DNA of 64,000 nt, from assembly GCF_003073475.1 (NCBI RefSeq), contig NZ_CP029033.1, positions 1,426,001 to 1,490,000 on the forward strand. Reading direction: 5' to 3'. The DNA is from Actinobaculum sp. 313. GTDB lineage: Bacteria > Actinomycetota > Actinomycetes > Actinomycetales > Actinomycetaceae. Under the pieces are notes generated by a model that did not search any database, was not told where the DNA came from, and saw only the letters and a list, made by a program, of their open reading frames with translations. The translations under genes were made by a program, and so were the position numbers. Below are positions 1 to 7,411 of the stretch, in pieces (the stretch's first letter is position 1; the number at the start of each line of letters is the position of its first letter).

Positions 1-328
1 CCACAAGCGCCTCCCGGAATGGGGAGTTTGTGAACCCGGTGCCGTCGTGCACTGGAAACGGGAGCTTTGTTATGTCGTTTGCAGCAACGACACGCACATT
101 CTCATAGGCTTCCAACTCGCTGAAGACCCGGGCATCGTCGCCAAGTTTCTTCATCTGTTCCAGCAACTCCGAAGAATCGCTTTTGAGCAGCACCGCATCA
201 CTCGTGTACAGATGACTGCCCTCAAGTAGCAGCGATTGCTGCCGAAACCAGTACTGCCCCAGTAGCGCAACAAGCGCCGATGCCGTAGCGATGATAAGAA
301 GAACCGATATGGACTTAGCCCTAGCCAT
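1..328 (-). CDS. Membrane protein N-terminus, possible bacteriocin-associated ABC permease (partial)
   Basis: An open frame starts at the ATG at 326-328 and runs off the window edge, giving 109 residues with no stop. It opens with a basic MARAK stretch and one strong hydrophobic segment (about residues 6-27), followed by a soluble, charged extracytoplasmic stretch with a predicted helix (SELLEQMKKLGDD). This layout fits the first membrane segment and outer domain of FtsX/MacB-like permeases and of the integral membrane proteins that accompany lactococcin 972-type bacteriocins. It lies just downstream of a small bacteriocin-like gene on the same strand. The family assignment is inference; only a membrane-anchored N-terminus is directly visible. 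Confidence 0.4.
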   Translation of the reverse strand, partial: MARAKSISVLLIIATASALVALLGQYWFRQQSLLLEGSHLYTSDAVLLKSDSSELLEQMKKLGDDARVFSELEAYENVRVVAANDITKLPFPVHDGTGFTNSPFREALV

Positions 329-411
329 GCTTCACCGTAACCGCCTATCTCAGTACGAGCCCTTGGGTCCCCAATACGCCCAACATGCGCGATATGAGGA
401 CCCACAGCGAC

Positions 412-611
412 TCACTTGCCGTAGTAGGTACGAGCCCTGCCAATTCCGCCGCTCGGCAGATTCGGGTTGAAGGCCTTCCACTTCGTCTTGGCTTCCGTAC
501 CATGCCATCCCCACTGCTGGCCGGAAGTGGTAATCACACCGCTGTACGGAGCCTGGTGTTCAAGCCGTGCGGTGGTGTAATGGCAGCGACACCGCTGATT
601 CGACGCTTCAC
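412..611 (-). pseudogene. Small bacteriocin-like precursor gene, frame-broken
   Basis: A strong ribosome binding site (GAAGGAGGAAC) precedes a GTG at 609-611 that opens a frame beginning MKRRISGVAAI, which stops after 25 codons at 534. The overlapping frame that stops at 412 reads like a real protein end, with SGQQWGWHGTEAKTKW and a terminal RARTYYGK. Restoring one base anywhere between 534 and 611 would join them into a 66-residue product. The tyrosine- and tryptophan-rich tail and the downstream membrane gene resemble lactococcin 972-type loci, but a clear hydrophobic signal peptide is missing, so this is only a suggestion. It may be decayed or suffer the same missing-base problem as other genes here. 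Confidence 0.3.
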
Positions 612-683
612 ATGTTCCTCCTTCGTTAGAGTTACCAAGATGACTCGGTCCACGGTTTGTGAACAATGTAGCTCACCTTGTTG

Positions 684-713
684 AGTATAGATGTAGCGTA
701 CCCTTACCTGCAA
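684..713 (-). promoter_or_regulatory. Putative promoter of the bacteriocin-like locus
   Basis: On the minus strand TTGCAG (708-713) and TATACT (684-689) are separated by 18 bp and lie about 73 bp before the GTG at 611. The boxes are good matches to a housekeeping sigma-factor promoter. The assignment is from pattern only. Confidence 0.4.
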
Positions 714-731
714 GCCCTCGACGAGACTCAT

Positions 732-1008
732 CTCAGCTGCCCGCGAAAGTCGTTCGGTGCCTCATCTGGAAAAGGCCTCGAAAGTCGCGGACGCCATAGG
801 GGCAACTTGTCGCGTTTGCGTGTGAACGATCAGGGAGCTGCGCGCAAAAGTTGCTGCTCGCACAGTGGTGCAAGCAGAATCATGCCACGCGACCCGAGCA
901 GTGGTTCCTACGCCATATGCGCAGTTCTCATTGCACGGCTCAAACGTGCCGCGTTGTGAATCTAGTCCACAAGGTGAGGCTATCTCGGCTCGCAACCGCA
1001 AAGCGCGA
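732..1008. other. Intergenic region with no supported gene
   Basis: Between the divergent bacteriocin-like locus and the Hsp70-like gene there is no convincing coding frame on either strand. The only repeat noticed is the 9-mer CGAAAGTCG, present twice near 744 and 780. The 3' end carries the -10 box of the next gene. Confidence 0.5.
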
Positions 1009-1014
1009 TAGCCT
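1009..1014 (+). promoter_or_regulatory. -10 box for leaderless start of the Hsp70-like gene
   Basis: TAGCCT ends 7 nt before the ATG at 1022, the spacing expected when transcription starts at the A of the start codon. No ribosome binding site precedes either nearby ATG. Confidence 0.5.
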
Positions 1015-1021
1015 CATGACT

Positions 1022-2518
1022 ATGAGACTTGGCGTCGACTTTGGAACCACACGTACGACTGCCGCCGTCGTCGACCGCGGCAACTACCCGGCTCTCACCT
1101 TTCCGGATGCCGACGGCGATGCGCAGGGCTACGTCCCTTCAATCGCCGCTGAGGTGGATGGACGCTTGGTGTACGGCCACGAGGCGGCAGCCGCCGCACG
1201 GCGAGGTGCCCCACACCTACGCTCCTTTAAACGGCTCTTATCGAGCGCCGGCGTCACCGAAACCACCTCCACCCGGGTCGGTTCAATCGAATTACCCCTC
1301 ATCGACCTCGTCACCGGATTCCTTGCTCATGTTGGGGAGGCAATTCGCGCCGAACTCCAGCTCGATGAGAACGACCTACTGGACGCCGCAGTCGGCATTC
1401 CCGCTCAGGCGCATTCCGGGCAGCGCCTGCTCACTCTCGAGGCATTCCGGCGCGCCGGCTTCGACGTCGTCGCGATGCTGAACGAACCCTCCGCTGCCGG
1501 CTTCGAGTACACGCATCGCCACGCACTTACCGTCACCTCACGCCGTACCAAGGTCCTCGTGTATGACATGGGAGGCGGCACCTTCGATGCCTCCCTCGTA
1601 GCGGCCACGGGTACGAATCACGACGTCCTCGCATCCATGGGTGATAACGAACTAGGCGGCGACGACTTCGATGTAGCACTCGCAAAGTTGGCGGTCGAGC
1701 GCTCCGGGGCTCCATTGCCCAATGGCCAGTGGGACGCGTTGGTGGACGCCGCACGTGAGGCGAAGGAAGCACTACACCCCCAGTCGCGGTACATCACGCT
1801 TGAGGTGGGCGGCGCCCCGCTTGTCATTTCGGTCAAGGATTTCTACCAAGCGGTTGCCCCCTTCGTCACTACCACTATGGCCACGGTGGAGGCACTACTG
1901 TATGGCGAGGGTGAGGTTGAGGAGAGTTTACCTCGCGATCTCGCCGGACTATATGTGGTTGGTGGCGCTTCGGAGCTCCCGGTGATTACCCGTATGCTGC
2001 GTGAACGCTATGGCCGACGCGTACACCGCTCCCCTATGACAGCAGCATCGACCGCGGTTGGCTTGGCCATTGCGGCCGATCCCGAGGCGGGATACACCCT
2101 CACGGATCGCCTGTCGCGCGGTGTGGGCGTGTACCGCGAAGAGGAGAACGGAGCGCGCGTCAATTTCGAGTCTCTATTGACACCCGAACTGCGTACCAGC
2201 CTCACGGATCCAGTGACGGTATCGCGCACCTACCGGGCCGTCCACAACGTCGGCCGTTACCGCTTCGCCGAGTACACCTTGGATGCCAACGGACTGCCGC
2301 GCGGAACAGCCATCCCACTCGGCGAAGTGCTGATGCCCTTCGATGCGGCCCTGCGTGGTACAGACGTCGAACTCAAGAGTGTGCCCGTGCAGCGCATTGG
2401 CAACGGCCCGTTGATTGAGGAACTGTGCACCGTGGATCCGACCGGCGTCGTCACGGTGACGTTGCGCGACGTCGAGGCAGACTTTGAAGTATCTCAGACA
2501 CTCGGCAAGGCTGACTAG
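1022..2518 (+). CDS. Hsp70 family protein
   Basis: This 498-residue protein has the actin-like ATPase fold of Hsp70. Phosphate loop 1 (GVDFGTTRT, residues 4-12), phosphate loop 2 (VYDMGGGTFDASLV, about 180-193) and the adenosine motif (GLYVVGGASELP, about 309-320) are all present. It is shorter than DnaK (about 600) and its C-terminal part does not look like a canonical DnaK substrate-binding domain or lid, so it is a divergent Hsp70-like protein of unknown client. I chose the ATG at 1022, giving MRLGVDFG, because a -10 box sits 7 nt upstream; an in-frame ATG at 1016 is possible. The stop overlaps the GTG of the next gene (TAGTG), so the two are likely co-translated. Confidence 0.85.
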   Translation: MRLGVDFGTTRTTAAVVDRGNYPALTFPDADGDAQGYVPSIAAEVDGRLVYGHEAAAAARRGAPHLRSFKRLLSSAGVTETTSTRVGSIELPLIDLVTGFLAHVGEAIRAELQLDENDLLDAAVGIPAQAHSGQRLLTLEAFRRAGFDVVAMLNEPSAAGFEYTHRHALTVTSRRTKVLVYDMGGGTFDASLVAATGTNHDVLASMGDNELGGDDFDVALAKLAVERSGAPLPNGQWDALVDAAREAKEALHPQSRYITLEVGGAPLVISVKDFYQAVAPFVTTTMATVEALLYGEGEVEESLPRDLAGLYVVGGASELPVITRMLRERYGRRVHRSPMTAASTAVGLAIAADPEAGYTLTDRLSRGVGVYREEENGARVNFESLLTPELRTSLTDPVTVSRTYRAVHNVGRYRFAEYTLDANGLPRGTAIPLGEVLMPFDAALRGTDVELKSVPVQRIGNGPLIEELCTVDPTGVVTVTLRDVEADFEVSQTLGKAD

Positions 2519-3174
2519 TGAACGGAGGCAACCTGCGTTTCGTTACTGAAGAGCGGGCCGCGCTGACCACAACTCTGGAACAGTTCGGCCCCGACGCACC
2601 GACCTTGTGCGCCGGATGGACCACACGCGACCTGCTGATTCATCTCATTGAACGCGAGATTTACACTGCTGCCGGGCTGGGATCCCGCCTCCCCGGCCCG
2701 TGGCGCAAAAAGGCCATGGCCCGCCTCGCATCCTTGCAGACCACCGACTACCCGAGTTTAGTGGCACTCTTTCGCGATGGCCGTCAACGCTACTCGCCCC
2801 TACGCTTGGAGGCGCTTGATAGCGCCATGAACACAATCGAATATGCAGTTCATCACGAGGATGTTCTACGCGCCGGTGAGAATCCACAGCGTCGGACTCT
2901 GAAACCCGAAGCCCAGCAAGTGATTTTCCGGCATCTGCGGCCCCTGACACATACGCTCCTCGGTCGCTCCCCTGTGCGCGTGCGGATCGAGTCCCCCGGT
3001 TACGGCCACTTCACCGTTACGACAACGCGAAGACATCAGGCAGAGGTCACTGTTATCGGCGAACCGCTGGAGATTGCGTTATTCGCATTCGGCCGCGAGC
3101 AGCACGCAGCAGTCTCACTGCGCGGAGCAGGCGACGCCGTCGCCCTTCTTCGTGCGGCGCAACGCGGTTTCTGA
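2518..3174 (+). CDS. TIGR03085-like, DinB/mycothiol-dependent isomerase superfamily protein
   Basis: The 218-residue product resembles the actinobacterial TIGR03085 group within the DinB/maleylpyruvate isomerase superfamily. Its N-terminal half is a predicted four-helix bundle, with the CAGW motif at 31-34 followed by a histidine in HLIERE and a later VHHED; these histidines are the expected metal ligands. The C-terminal third (about 150-218) has the beta-rich pattern typical of such proteins. The function is unknown; members may use a thiol cofactor such as mycothiol. It starts with GTG overlapping the stop of the Hsp70-like gene by one base. Confidence 0.75.
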   Translation: MNGGNLRFVTEERAALTTTLEQFGPDAPTLCAGWTTRDLLIHLIEREIYTAAGLGSRLPGPWRKKAMARLASLQTTDYPSLVALFRDGRQRYSPLRLEALDSAMNTIEYAVHHEDVLRAGENPQRRTLKPEAQQVIFRHLRPLTHTLLGRSPVRVRIESPGYGHFTVTTTRRHQAEVTVIGEPLEIALFAFGREQHAAVSLRGAGDAVALLRAAQRGF

Positions 3175-3266
3175 CCGGCAGCTACTCAAGCAGGTCTTCG
3201 CCAAAACCGGAGTTGGCAAGGCAACGCAACTTCCCTGGCGGCGCTGATCTTCGCGCGACGCCGCTA

Positions 3267-3839
3267 TCACATGGCGTTGCGCTTGGCGGCACGCCTCTTG
3301 GCAAGTTCATCCTCCACAACGACCGCGCCTTCCTCCTCCGCGCGCTCGGTGGGTAACTCGCTCAATGAGCCTTCGACTTCGCGCCACACCCGGCCGACAG
3401 CGATGCCGAAGACGCCTTGACCGCCGCGTACAAGATCGATGACCTCGTCATCCGAAGTGCATTCGTACACCGACGCACCGTCGGACATGAGCGTAATCTG
3501 TGCCAGATCATCAACGCCATATTCCTGCAGCTGCGAAATGGCCAGCCGGATTTGCTGCAGCGAGACCCCTGTATCGAGCAGACGCTTAACCACCTTGAGC
3601 ACGAGGATGTCGCGGAAGGAGTAAAGACGTTGACTCCCAGAGCCGCGGGCATTGCGAATGGTCGGAGACACCAAGCCGGTCCGATCCCAATAGTCAAGCT
3701 GTCGATAAGTGATTCCAGCAGCGCGGCATGCAATCGGTCCACGGTAACCCGTCTCCGCGTCGAGATCAGGTAAAGGGTCGCCAAAGAGCATCTGCTGCGC
3801 ACGCTGCTTCGCGGCTTCGTGTGCCGTCGCGTCGCTCAT
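3267..3839 (-). CDS. MerR family transcriptional regulator (Rv1830-like)
   Basis: This 190-residue DNA-binding protein carries a MerR winged-helix domain from about residue 30 (GYRGPIACRAAGITYRQLDYWDRTGLV) to about residue 95 and then a short effector or dimer region ending in a basic tail. Its place beside garA and another merR matches the mycobacterial Rv1827-Rv1828-Rv1830 arrangement, in which this member is linked to cell-division control. The ATG at 3837-3839 is favoured because GGAGG precedes it by a good distance; the frame is open up to 4100 but that extension does not look like protein. The DUF151 nuclease gene found between the two merR genes in mycobacteria is absent here. Confidence 0.8.
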   Translation of the reverse strand: MSDATAHEAAKQRAQQMLFGDPLPDLDAETGYRGPIACRAAGITYRQLDYWDRTGLVSPTIRNARGSGSQRLYSFRDILVLKVVKRLLDTGVSLQQIRLAISQLQEYGVDDLAQITLMSDGASVYECTSDDEVIDLVRGGQGVFGIAVGRVWREVEGSLSELPTERAEEEGAVVVEDELAKRRAAKRNAM

Positions 3840-3948
3840 TCTTGGCCTCCAGTTAGTAATTCTTCGCGCGGGCGAACCGATCCTCGCGCGCCAACGAGTT
3901 AACGATATAGCAAGACAGTGACAACAGGCGCGCACAGTCTCGGCGTGT

Positions 3949-3977
3949 CTTAACATCAAGTTGAACTTGAGGTTAAG
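3949..3977. promoter_or_regulatory. 29-bp near-perfect palindrome, candidate MerR operator
   Basis: CTTAACaTCAAGT and ACTTGAgGTTAAG flank a TGA centre. The 13-base arms match at 12 positions. It lies 110 bp upstream of the 3839 start, between two merR genes, so it could be an autoregulatory site for one of them. The inner core TCAAGT-TGA-ACTTGA is perfect. Confidence 0.55.
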
Positions 3978-4106
3978 CACATCGCCCTTCTGCTCAGAAT
4001 ACGCCTCGAACGGGGAAAAGCGCCACACTTTGCCCGCATGGACACTTCCGGCATCCGCCACGATTTCCATCGGCAAGTGGACCGCGCATCCCGCCCGCAA
4101 GACCGG

Positions 4107-4862
4107 CTAGCGCATTTCGATCTCCACGTTTTCCGCCAACAGTGCACGATACAGCTGTGAAACCAGGGCAGAACTCTCGGCTGCCTGTGCAATGGCTCGC
4201 TCCCCCGCTACCGGAGATGTCCGCACCGGTTGTGAGGCAAGAGAATTCGTGATCATCACGGCATGTGCATGTGCGGAGGTACGAACTGTCCTGACTTGAC
4301 GTAAGTCGTACCCCGCCTGCCGCAGAATGGAGGCCAGCCGCACAATCTCCGGCGCCTGAGCGGTCAACCGGCCCCGCGAGTCAGCCTTGAGGATCCCCGC
4401 CTCGACCATCTCATCAATCTCGGCCACCGAGACACCTGTGAGCTCGGACACCTCGGCCAGCCGTAGCCTGGTTCCAGGCTGCGGACGGCGTAACTCGCCG
4501 TCGTCGATAACACGCATACGCCCAGGATGTACGTCCACCGGTTGTTCGCCGGCGTCCAGTTGCCGGAGCAATTCACCGATCTGACTCAGCGGCAGATAGC
4601 GGTCACGTTGCTCTGTCAAGATGAACCGCAAGCGCTCAATATCAGCTTCGGAAAAGAGGCGCTGATTGGATGCAGTGCGATGCGGATGAATGAGTTCGAT
4701 GGACTCGTAGTGGCGGATCTTGGATACCGTGAGCAAAGGGAAGTCTCCGGCAAGCCGCGAGCGCACCTCACCGATTTTGAGTACCGGATCGTGCGAAAAG
4801 TCCTGCGGCCACGTCAACGGCTCCTGGGATGACCGTGCCGCACGCGATGCGGCCCGGATCAT
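4107..4862 (-). CDS. ftsR: MerR family regulator, FtsR/Rv1828-like
   Basis: The 251-residue product has an N-terminal MerR helix-turn-helix domain (about 27-100), seen in LKIGEVRSRLAGDFPLLTVSKIRHY and the wing that follows, and a second HTH-like segment (about 131-170, LRLAEVSELTGVSVAEIDEMVEAG). This two-part layout and the direct link to garA match Rv1828 of mycobacteria and FtsR of corynebacteria, the latter an activator of ftsZ. The ATG overlaps the garA stop by four bases (ATGA), so translation is coupled. The symbol is by synteny and domain layout, not by alignment. Confidence 0.75.
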   Translation of the reverse strand: MIRAASRAARSSQEPLTWPQDFSHDPVLKIGEVRSRLAGDFPLLTVSKIRHYESIELIHPHRTASNQRLFSEADIERLRFILTEQRDRYLPLSQIGELLRQLDAGEQPVDVHPGRMRVIDDGELRRPQPGTRLRLAEVSELTGVSVAEIDEMVEAGILKADSRGRLTAQAPEIVRLASILRQAGYDLRQVRTVRTSAHAHAVMITNSLASQPVRTSPVAGERAIAQAAESSALVSQLYRALLAENVEIEMR

Positions 4863-5320
4863 GCGTTAGCCCGTGACGGGTAAAAGGTCAGCCGGAACTT
4901 CCCGATCTGGATCTCGTCGCCGGTGTGGAGGATGCAGTCATCGACCCTCTCGCGATTCACATAGGTGCCATTGAGTGATCCGGAATCACGCACGCGGAAT
5001 ACATTCCCCTCGCGGATGAAACGCGCATGTTTGCGGGAGACCGTGAAATCGTCCAGGAAAATATCCGTATGCGGGTGCCGCCCCGCGTACGTCTCATCCG
5101 AGTTCAAAAGAAAACGTGCCCCCGAGTTGGGCCCGGACAATGCAATCAGCAACGCCGACCCCGCCGGCAGCGAGTCAATTGCTGCGATCTCCTCCGGCTT
5201 GAGCCCTCGCCGCGAATCCGAATCAGCAAGCTCGGGAGCAGAGCCAAGAGCGGTGAACCGGGACGTTGCGGTAGGGTCAGCATTGCCCGATAAACGCTGT
5301 GGGTCGAACTGCTCGGACAT
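4859..5320 (-). CDS. garA: FHA domain protein, GarA/OdhI-like
   Basis: The 153-residue protein has a forkhead-associated domain in its C-terminal two thirds, with the phosphothreonine-binding signature AGRHPHTDIFLDDFTVSRKHA and later GSLNGTYVN. GarA and OdhI inhibit 2-oxoglutarate dehydrogenase and are switched off when a kinase phosphorylates a threonine pair in the N-terminal tail. Here the tail reads DPTATSRFTAL rather than the usual ETTS, so the phospho-switch motif is diverged. The start at 5318-5320 is set by GGAGGAGAAAAGGGG just upstream. It is the first gene of a three-gene leftward unit with two merR genes. Confidence 0.85.
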   Translation of the reverse strand: MSEQFDPQRLSGNADPTATSRFTALGSAPELADSDSRRGLKPEEIAAIDSLPAGSALLIALSGPNSGARFLLNSDETYAGRHPHTDIFLDDFTVSRKHARFIREGNVFRVRDSGSLNGTYVNRERVDDCILHTGDEIQIGKFRLTFYPSRANA

Positions 5321-5580
5321 ATATGCCCCTTTTCTCCTCCTTGAGGCGCGCCTTCCTCGCCTCGAGTAACAATCGTATAACGGACAAGGGCCAGAGGCCA
5401 ATACGGATAGACAGTTTTCGTTATGAGCCCATTCCCGCCACGCAAAGTGAGAACTTTCCCAGCGCGACTTCTCAGTACGACCTCTCTTTTGCAGACTCAT
5501 CCTCGTGTCGTCCAAACCCGTCACTAGTTCGCACTTGGAGCCATCGCCGTCGATGGTGTAATCTACTTCAGTCAACACGA

Positions 5581-5657
<77 letters not shown>

Positions 5658-5947
5658 AAGCTCCTGCGGCCACGCATAAGGGTCGCCGAAAGAACTCGGC
5701 AACTCCCCAATCCAACGCCGCCGCGGCAGCTGCAGCCCGGCGGACTACGGCAGGCAATGGCTACTCGAACTGACTGCACCCGGTAATACTCTGCCCGGTA
5801 GCACTCTGCACCCGGCAGCTACCCGCCCATTTGGGGTCCGATGCCGCCTACCACCACTCGCCATTTCGCGGCCGGGTCGAGTTCCTAGAGCAGTGTCAAA
5901 GGTTCCCTATCCGGGCGTAGCGTTTGTCTGTACATGCAGGACTATCA
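5658..5947. other. Intergenic region between tRNA-Pro and iolC
   Basis: No gene is supported. Near 5776-5815 a short imperfect repeat appears: CCCGGTAATACTCTG, then CCCGGTAGCACTCTG, then CACCCGGCAGC. The right end leads into the iolC promoter. Confidence 0.5.
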
Positions 5948-5976
5948 TTGACAGCCGCTCTTGTCCTTGTTAGCGT
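5948..5976 (+). promoter_or_regulatory. Promoter of iolC
   Basis: TTGACA (5948-5953) and TAGCGT (5971-5976) are 17 bp apart, about 40 bp before the ATG at 6017. This is the clearest two-box promoter in the window. Confidence 0.6.
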
Positions 5977-6016
5977 GGATATATCGGATCAGTGGAGATC
6001 TGACTGAGGAGTAATC

Positions 6017-6988
6017 ATGCACGATGTTCTAACATTTGGCCGGTGTGGCGTAGATATCTACCCCCTCCAAGTAGGCGTCACCCTCGAGGAGGTAACTTCT
6101 TTCGGCAAGTATCTTGGTGGTACAACGTCGAACGTCGCCTGTGCTGCAGCACGACTAGGTGAGGACGTTGCCACACTGACCGGAGTTGGAGACGATCCCT
6201 TTGGACGCTGGATCCGCAGTGAATTCGAGCGCCTCGGTGTCGCGACCGACTACATCTTCACCGACGGGAGCTATAACACGCCTGTCACTTTCTGCGAGAT
6301 CATTCCACCGGAGCACTTTCCGTTCTTCTTCTACCGCTGGCCCTCGGCGCCCGATCTTCAGGTAACACCCGAAAGAATCCCCGACGAGCAGGTCCGCCAA
6401 GCGCGTCTGTTCTGGTTCTCCGGTTCGGGGCTGTGTCAAGACCCGTCGTGGTCTGCGCATCTTCACGCCTGGGACATACGCGGTCGCACGCCGCATAGCG
6501 TCTTCGATCTAGATTGGCGCCCAATGTTCTGGGAGAACCGCGATCTGGCTGTTGATCGTTACGCCAAGGCTCTCGAGTACGCGACTGTAGCAGTCGGGAA
6601 CCGGGAAGAGTGCGGCATTGCCGTTGGCGAAGACGACCCGCAACGAGCAGCCGATGCGCTCCTGGAACGTGGAGTTGAACTGGCCATCGTCAAACAAGGT
6701 AGCGCCGGTACACTCGCGAAGACTCGCGATGAAGAAGTCGTGGTCCCGGTCATGCCCGCGACGACGATGTGCGGGGCCGGCGCGGGAGATGCATTCGGTG
6801 GATCACTTATCCACGGGTTGTTACAGGGCTGGGGGCTAAAGAAGATCATCGACTATGCCAACGCCGCCGGTGCAATTGTTGCCTCCCGTCTCGAGTGCTC
6901 TACCGCTATGCCAACCGAGGACGAGATCGCGACGGTACTCGACGCCGGAACTGCAGATATTCTCGGCACTTGGGTGGCTCGCCGCTAA
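6017..6988 (+). CDS. iolC: 5-dehydro-2-deoxygluconokinase, PfkB family
   Basis: This 323-residue PfkB/ribokinase-fold enzyme closely resembles IolC, which phosphorylates 5-dehydro-2-deoxy-D-gluconate in myo-inositol breakdown. The N-terminal LGGTTSNVACAAARLG (about 34-49) and the anion-hole signature CGAGAGDAFGGSL (about 252-264), with the catalytic aspartate, are intact. A GAGGAG site precedes the ATG. No other iol gene lies nearby, which is unusual, so it may act with a distant cluster or phosphorylate another keto sugar acid. Confidence 0.85.
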   Translation: MHDVLTFGRCGVDIYPLQVGVTLEEVTSFGKYLGGTTSNVACAAARLGEDVATLTGVGDDPFGRWIRSEFERLGVATDYIFTDGSYNTPVTFCEIIPPEHFPFFFYRWPSAPDLQVTPERIPDEQVRQARLFWFSGSGLCQDPSWSAHLHAWDIRGRTPHSVFDLDWRPMFWENRDLAVDRYAKALEYATVAVGNREECGIAVGEDDPQRAADALLERGVELAIVKQGSAGTLAKTRDEEVVVPVMPATTMCGAGAGDAFGGSLIHGLLQGWGLKKIIDYANAAGAIVASRLECSTAMPTEDEIATVLDAGTADILGTWVARR

Positions 6989-7035
6989 GTAGTACGGCAG
7001 AGACTGGAGACTGGGATCGGCAGCCGCGACAGGAC

Positions 7036-7063
7036 GTAGAGTCCCGTCCCGTGCGGGCTCTAC
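7036..7063 (+). terminator. Hairpin after iolC
   Basis: GTAGAGTCCCG and CGGGCTCTAC form a stem with one bulged T and a short loop, 47 bp after the iolC stop. There is no T tract, as is common for actinobacterial terminators. Confidence 0.45.
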
Positions 7064-7411
7064 TCAGGCGGACTCGTCAGGCGCATGTTTGTTAGAGGCG
7101 GTAGACGCATATCAGGCTCGCCGCATGCTGAGCCTGAGACGTCTTGCGTTCATGCTGGGTGGCATAAGTCACTTCCCCGGTGTCGCAGAGATCGCGCCGA
7201 ATGGGGTGTTGTCGACTCTGGCATCAACGTCACTCCCCTCTCGGTGCTGCGGACATCACGTCGGCCCGGCGCCTGCCCTATGGCGAACGCACCGGCTTTT
7301 TCGGTAAGGTCCTCCCCGTAGGGTAACTAAGCCGCAACCGCAGCACCCGCTCCTGTCATAGCTGGCAGTCAGTTGCAGGTGCATCCGCACGCGGCCTGTA
7401 CGGGAGGACTA
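7064..7411. other. Intergenic region upstream of lysX
   Basis: Apart from short overlapping frames of poor quality I see no gene here. The right end holds the lysX ribosome binding site (GGGAGGA). Confidence 0.5.

Noticed and set aside
3840-4100. Long N-terminal extension of the second MerR gene
   Set aside because: The extension is not MerR-like, spans the palindrome, and a good ribosome binding site marks the start at 3839.
7085-7321. Short frames between iolC and lysX
   Set aside because: No conserved text, poor composition, and no ribosome binding site worth noting.
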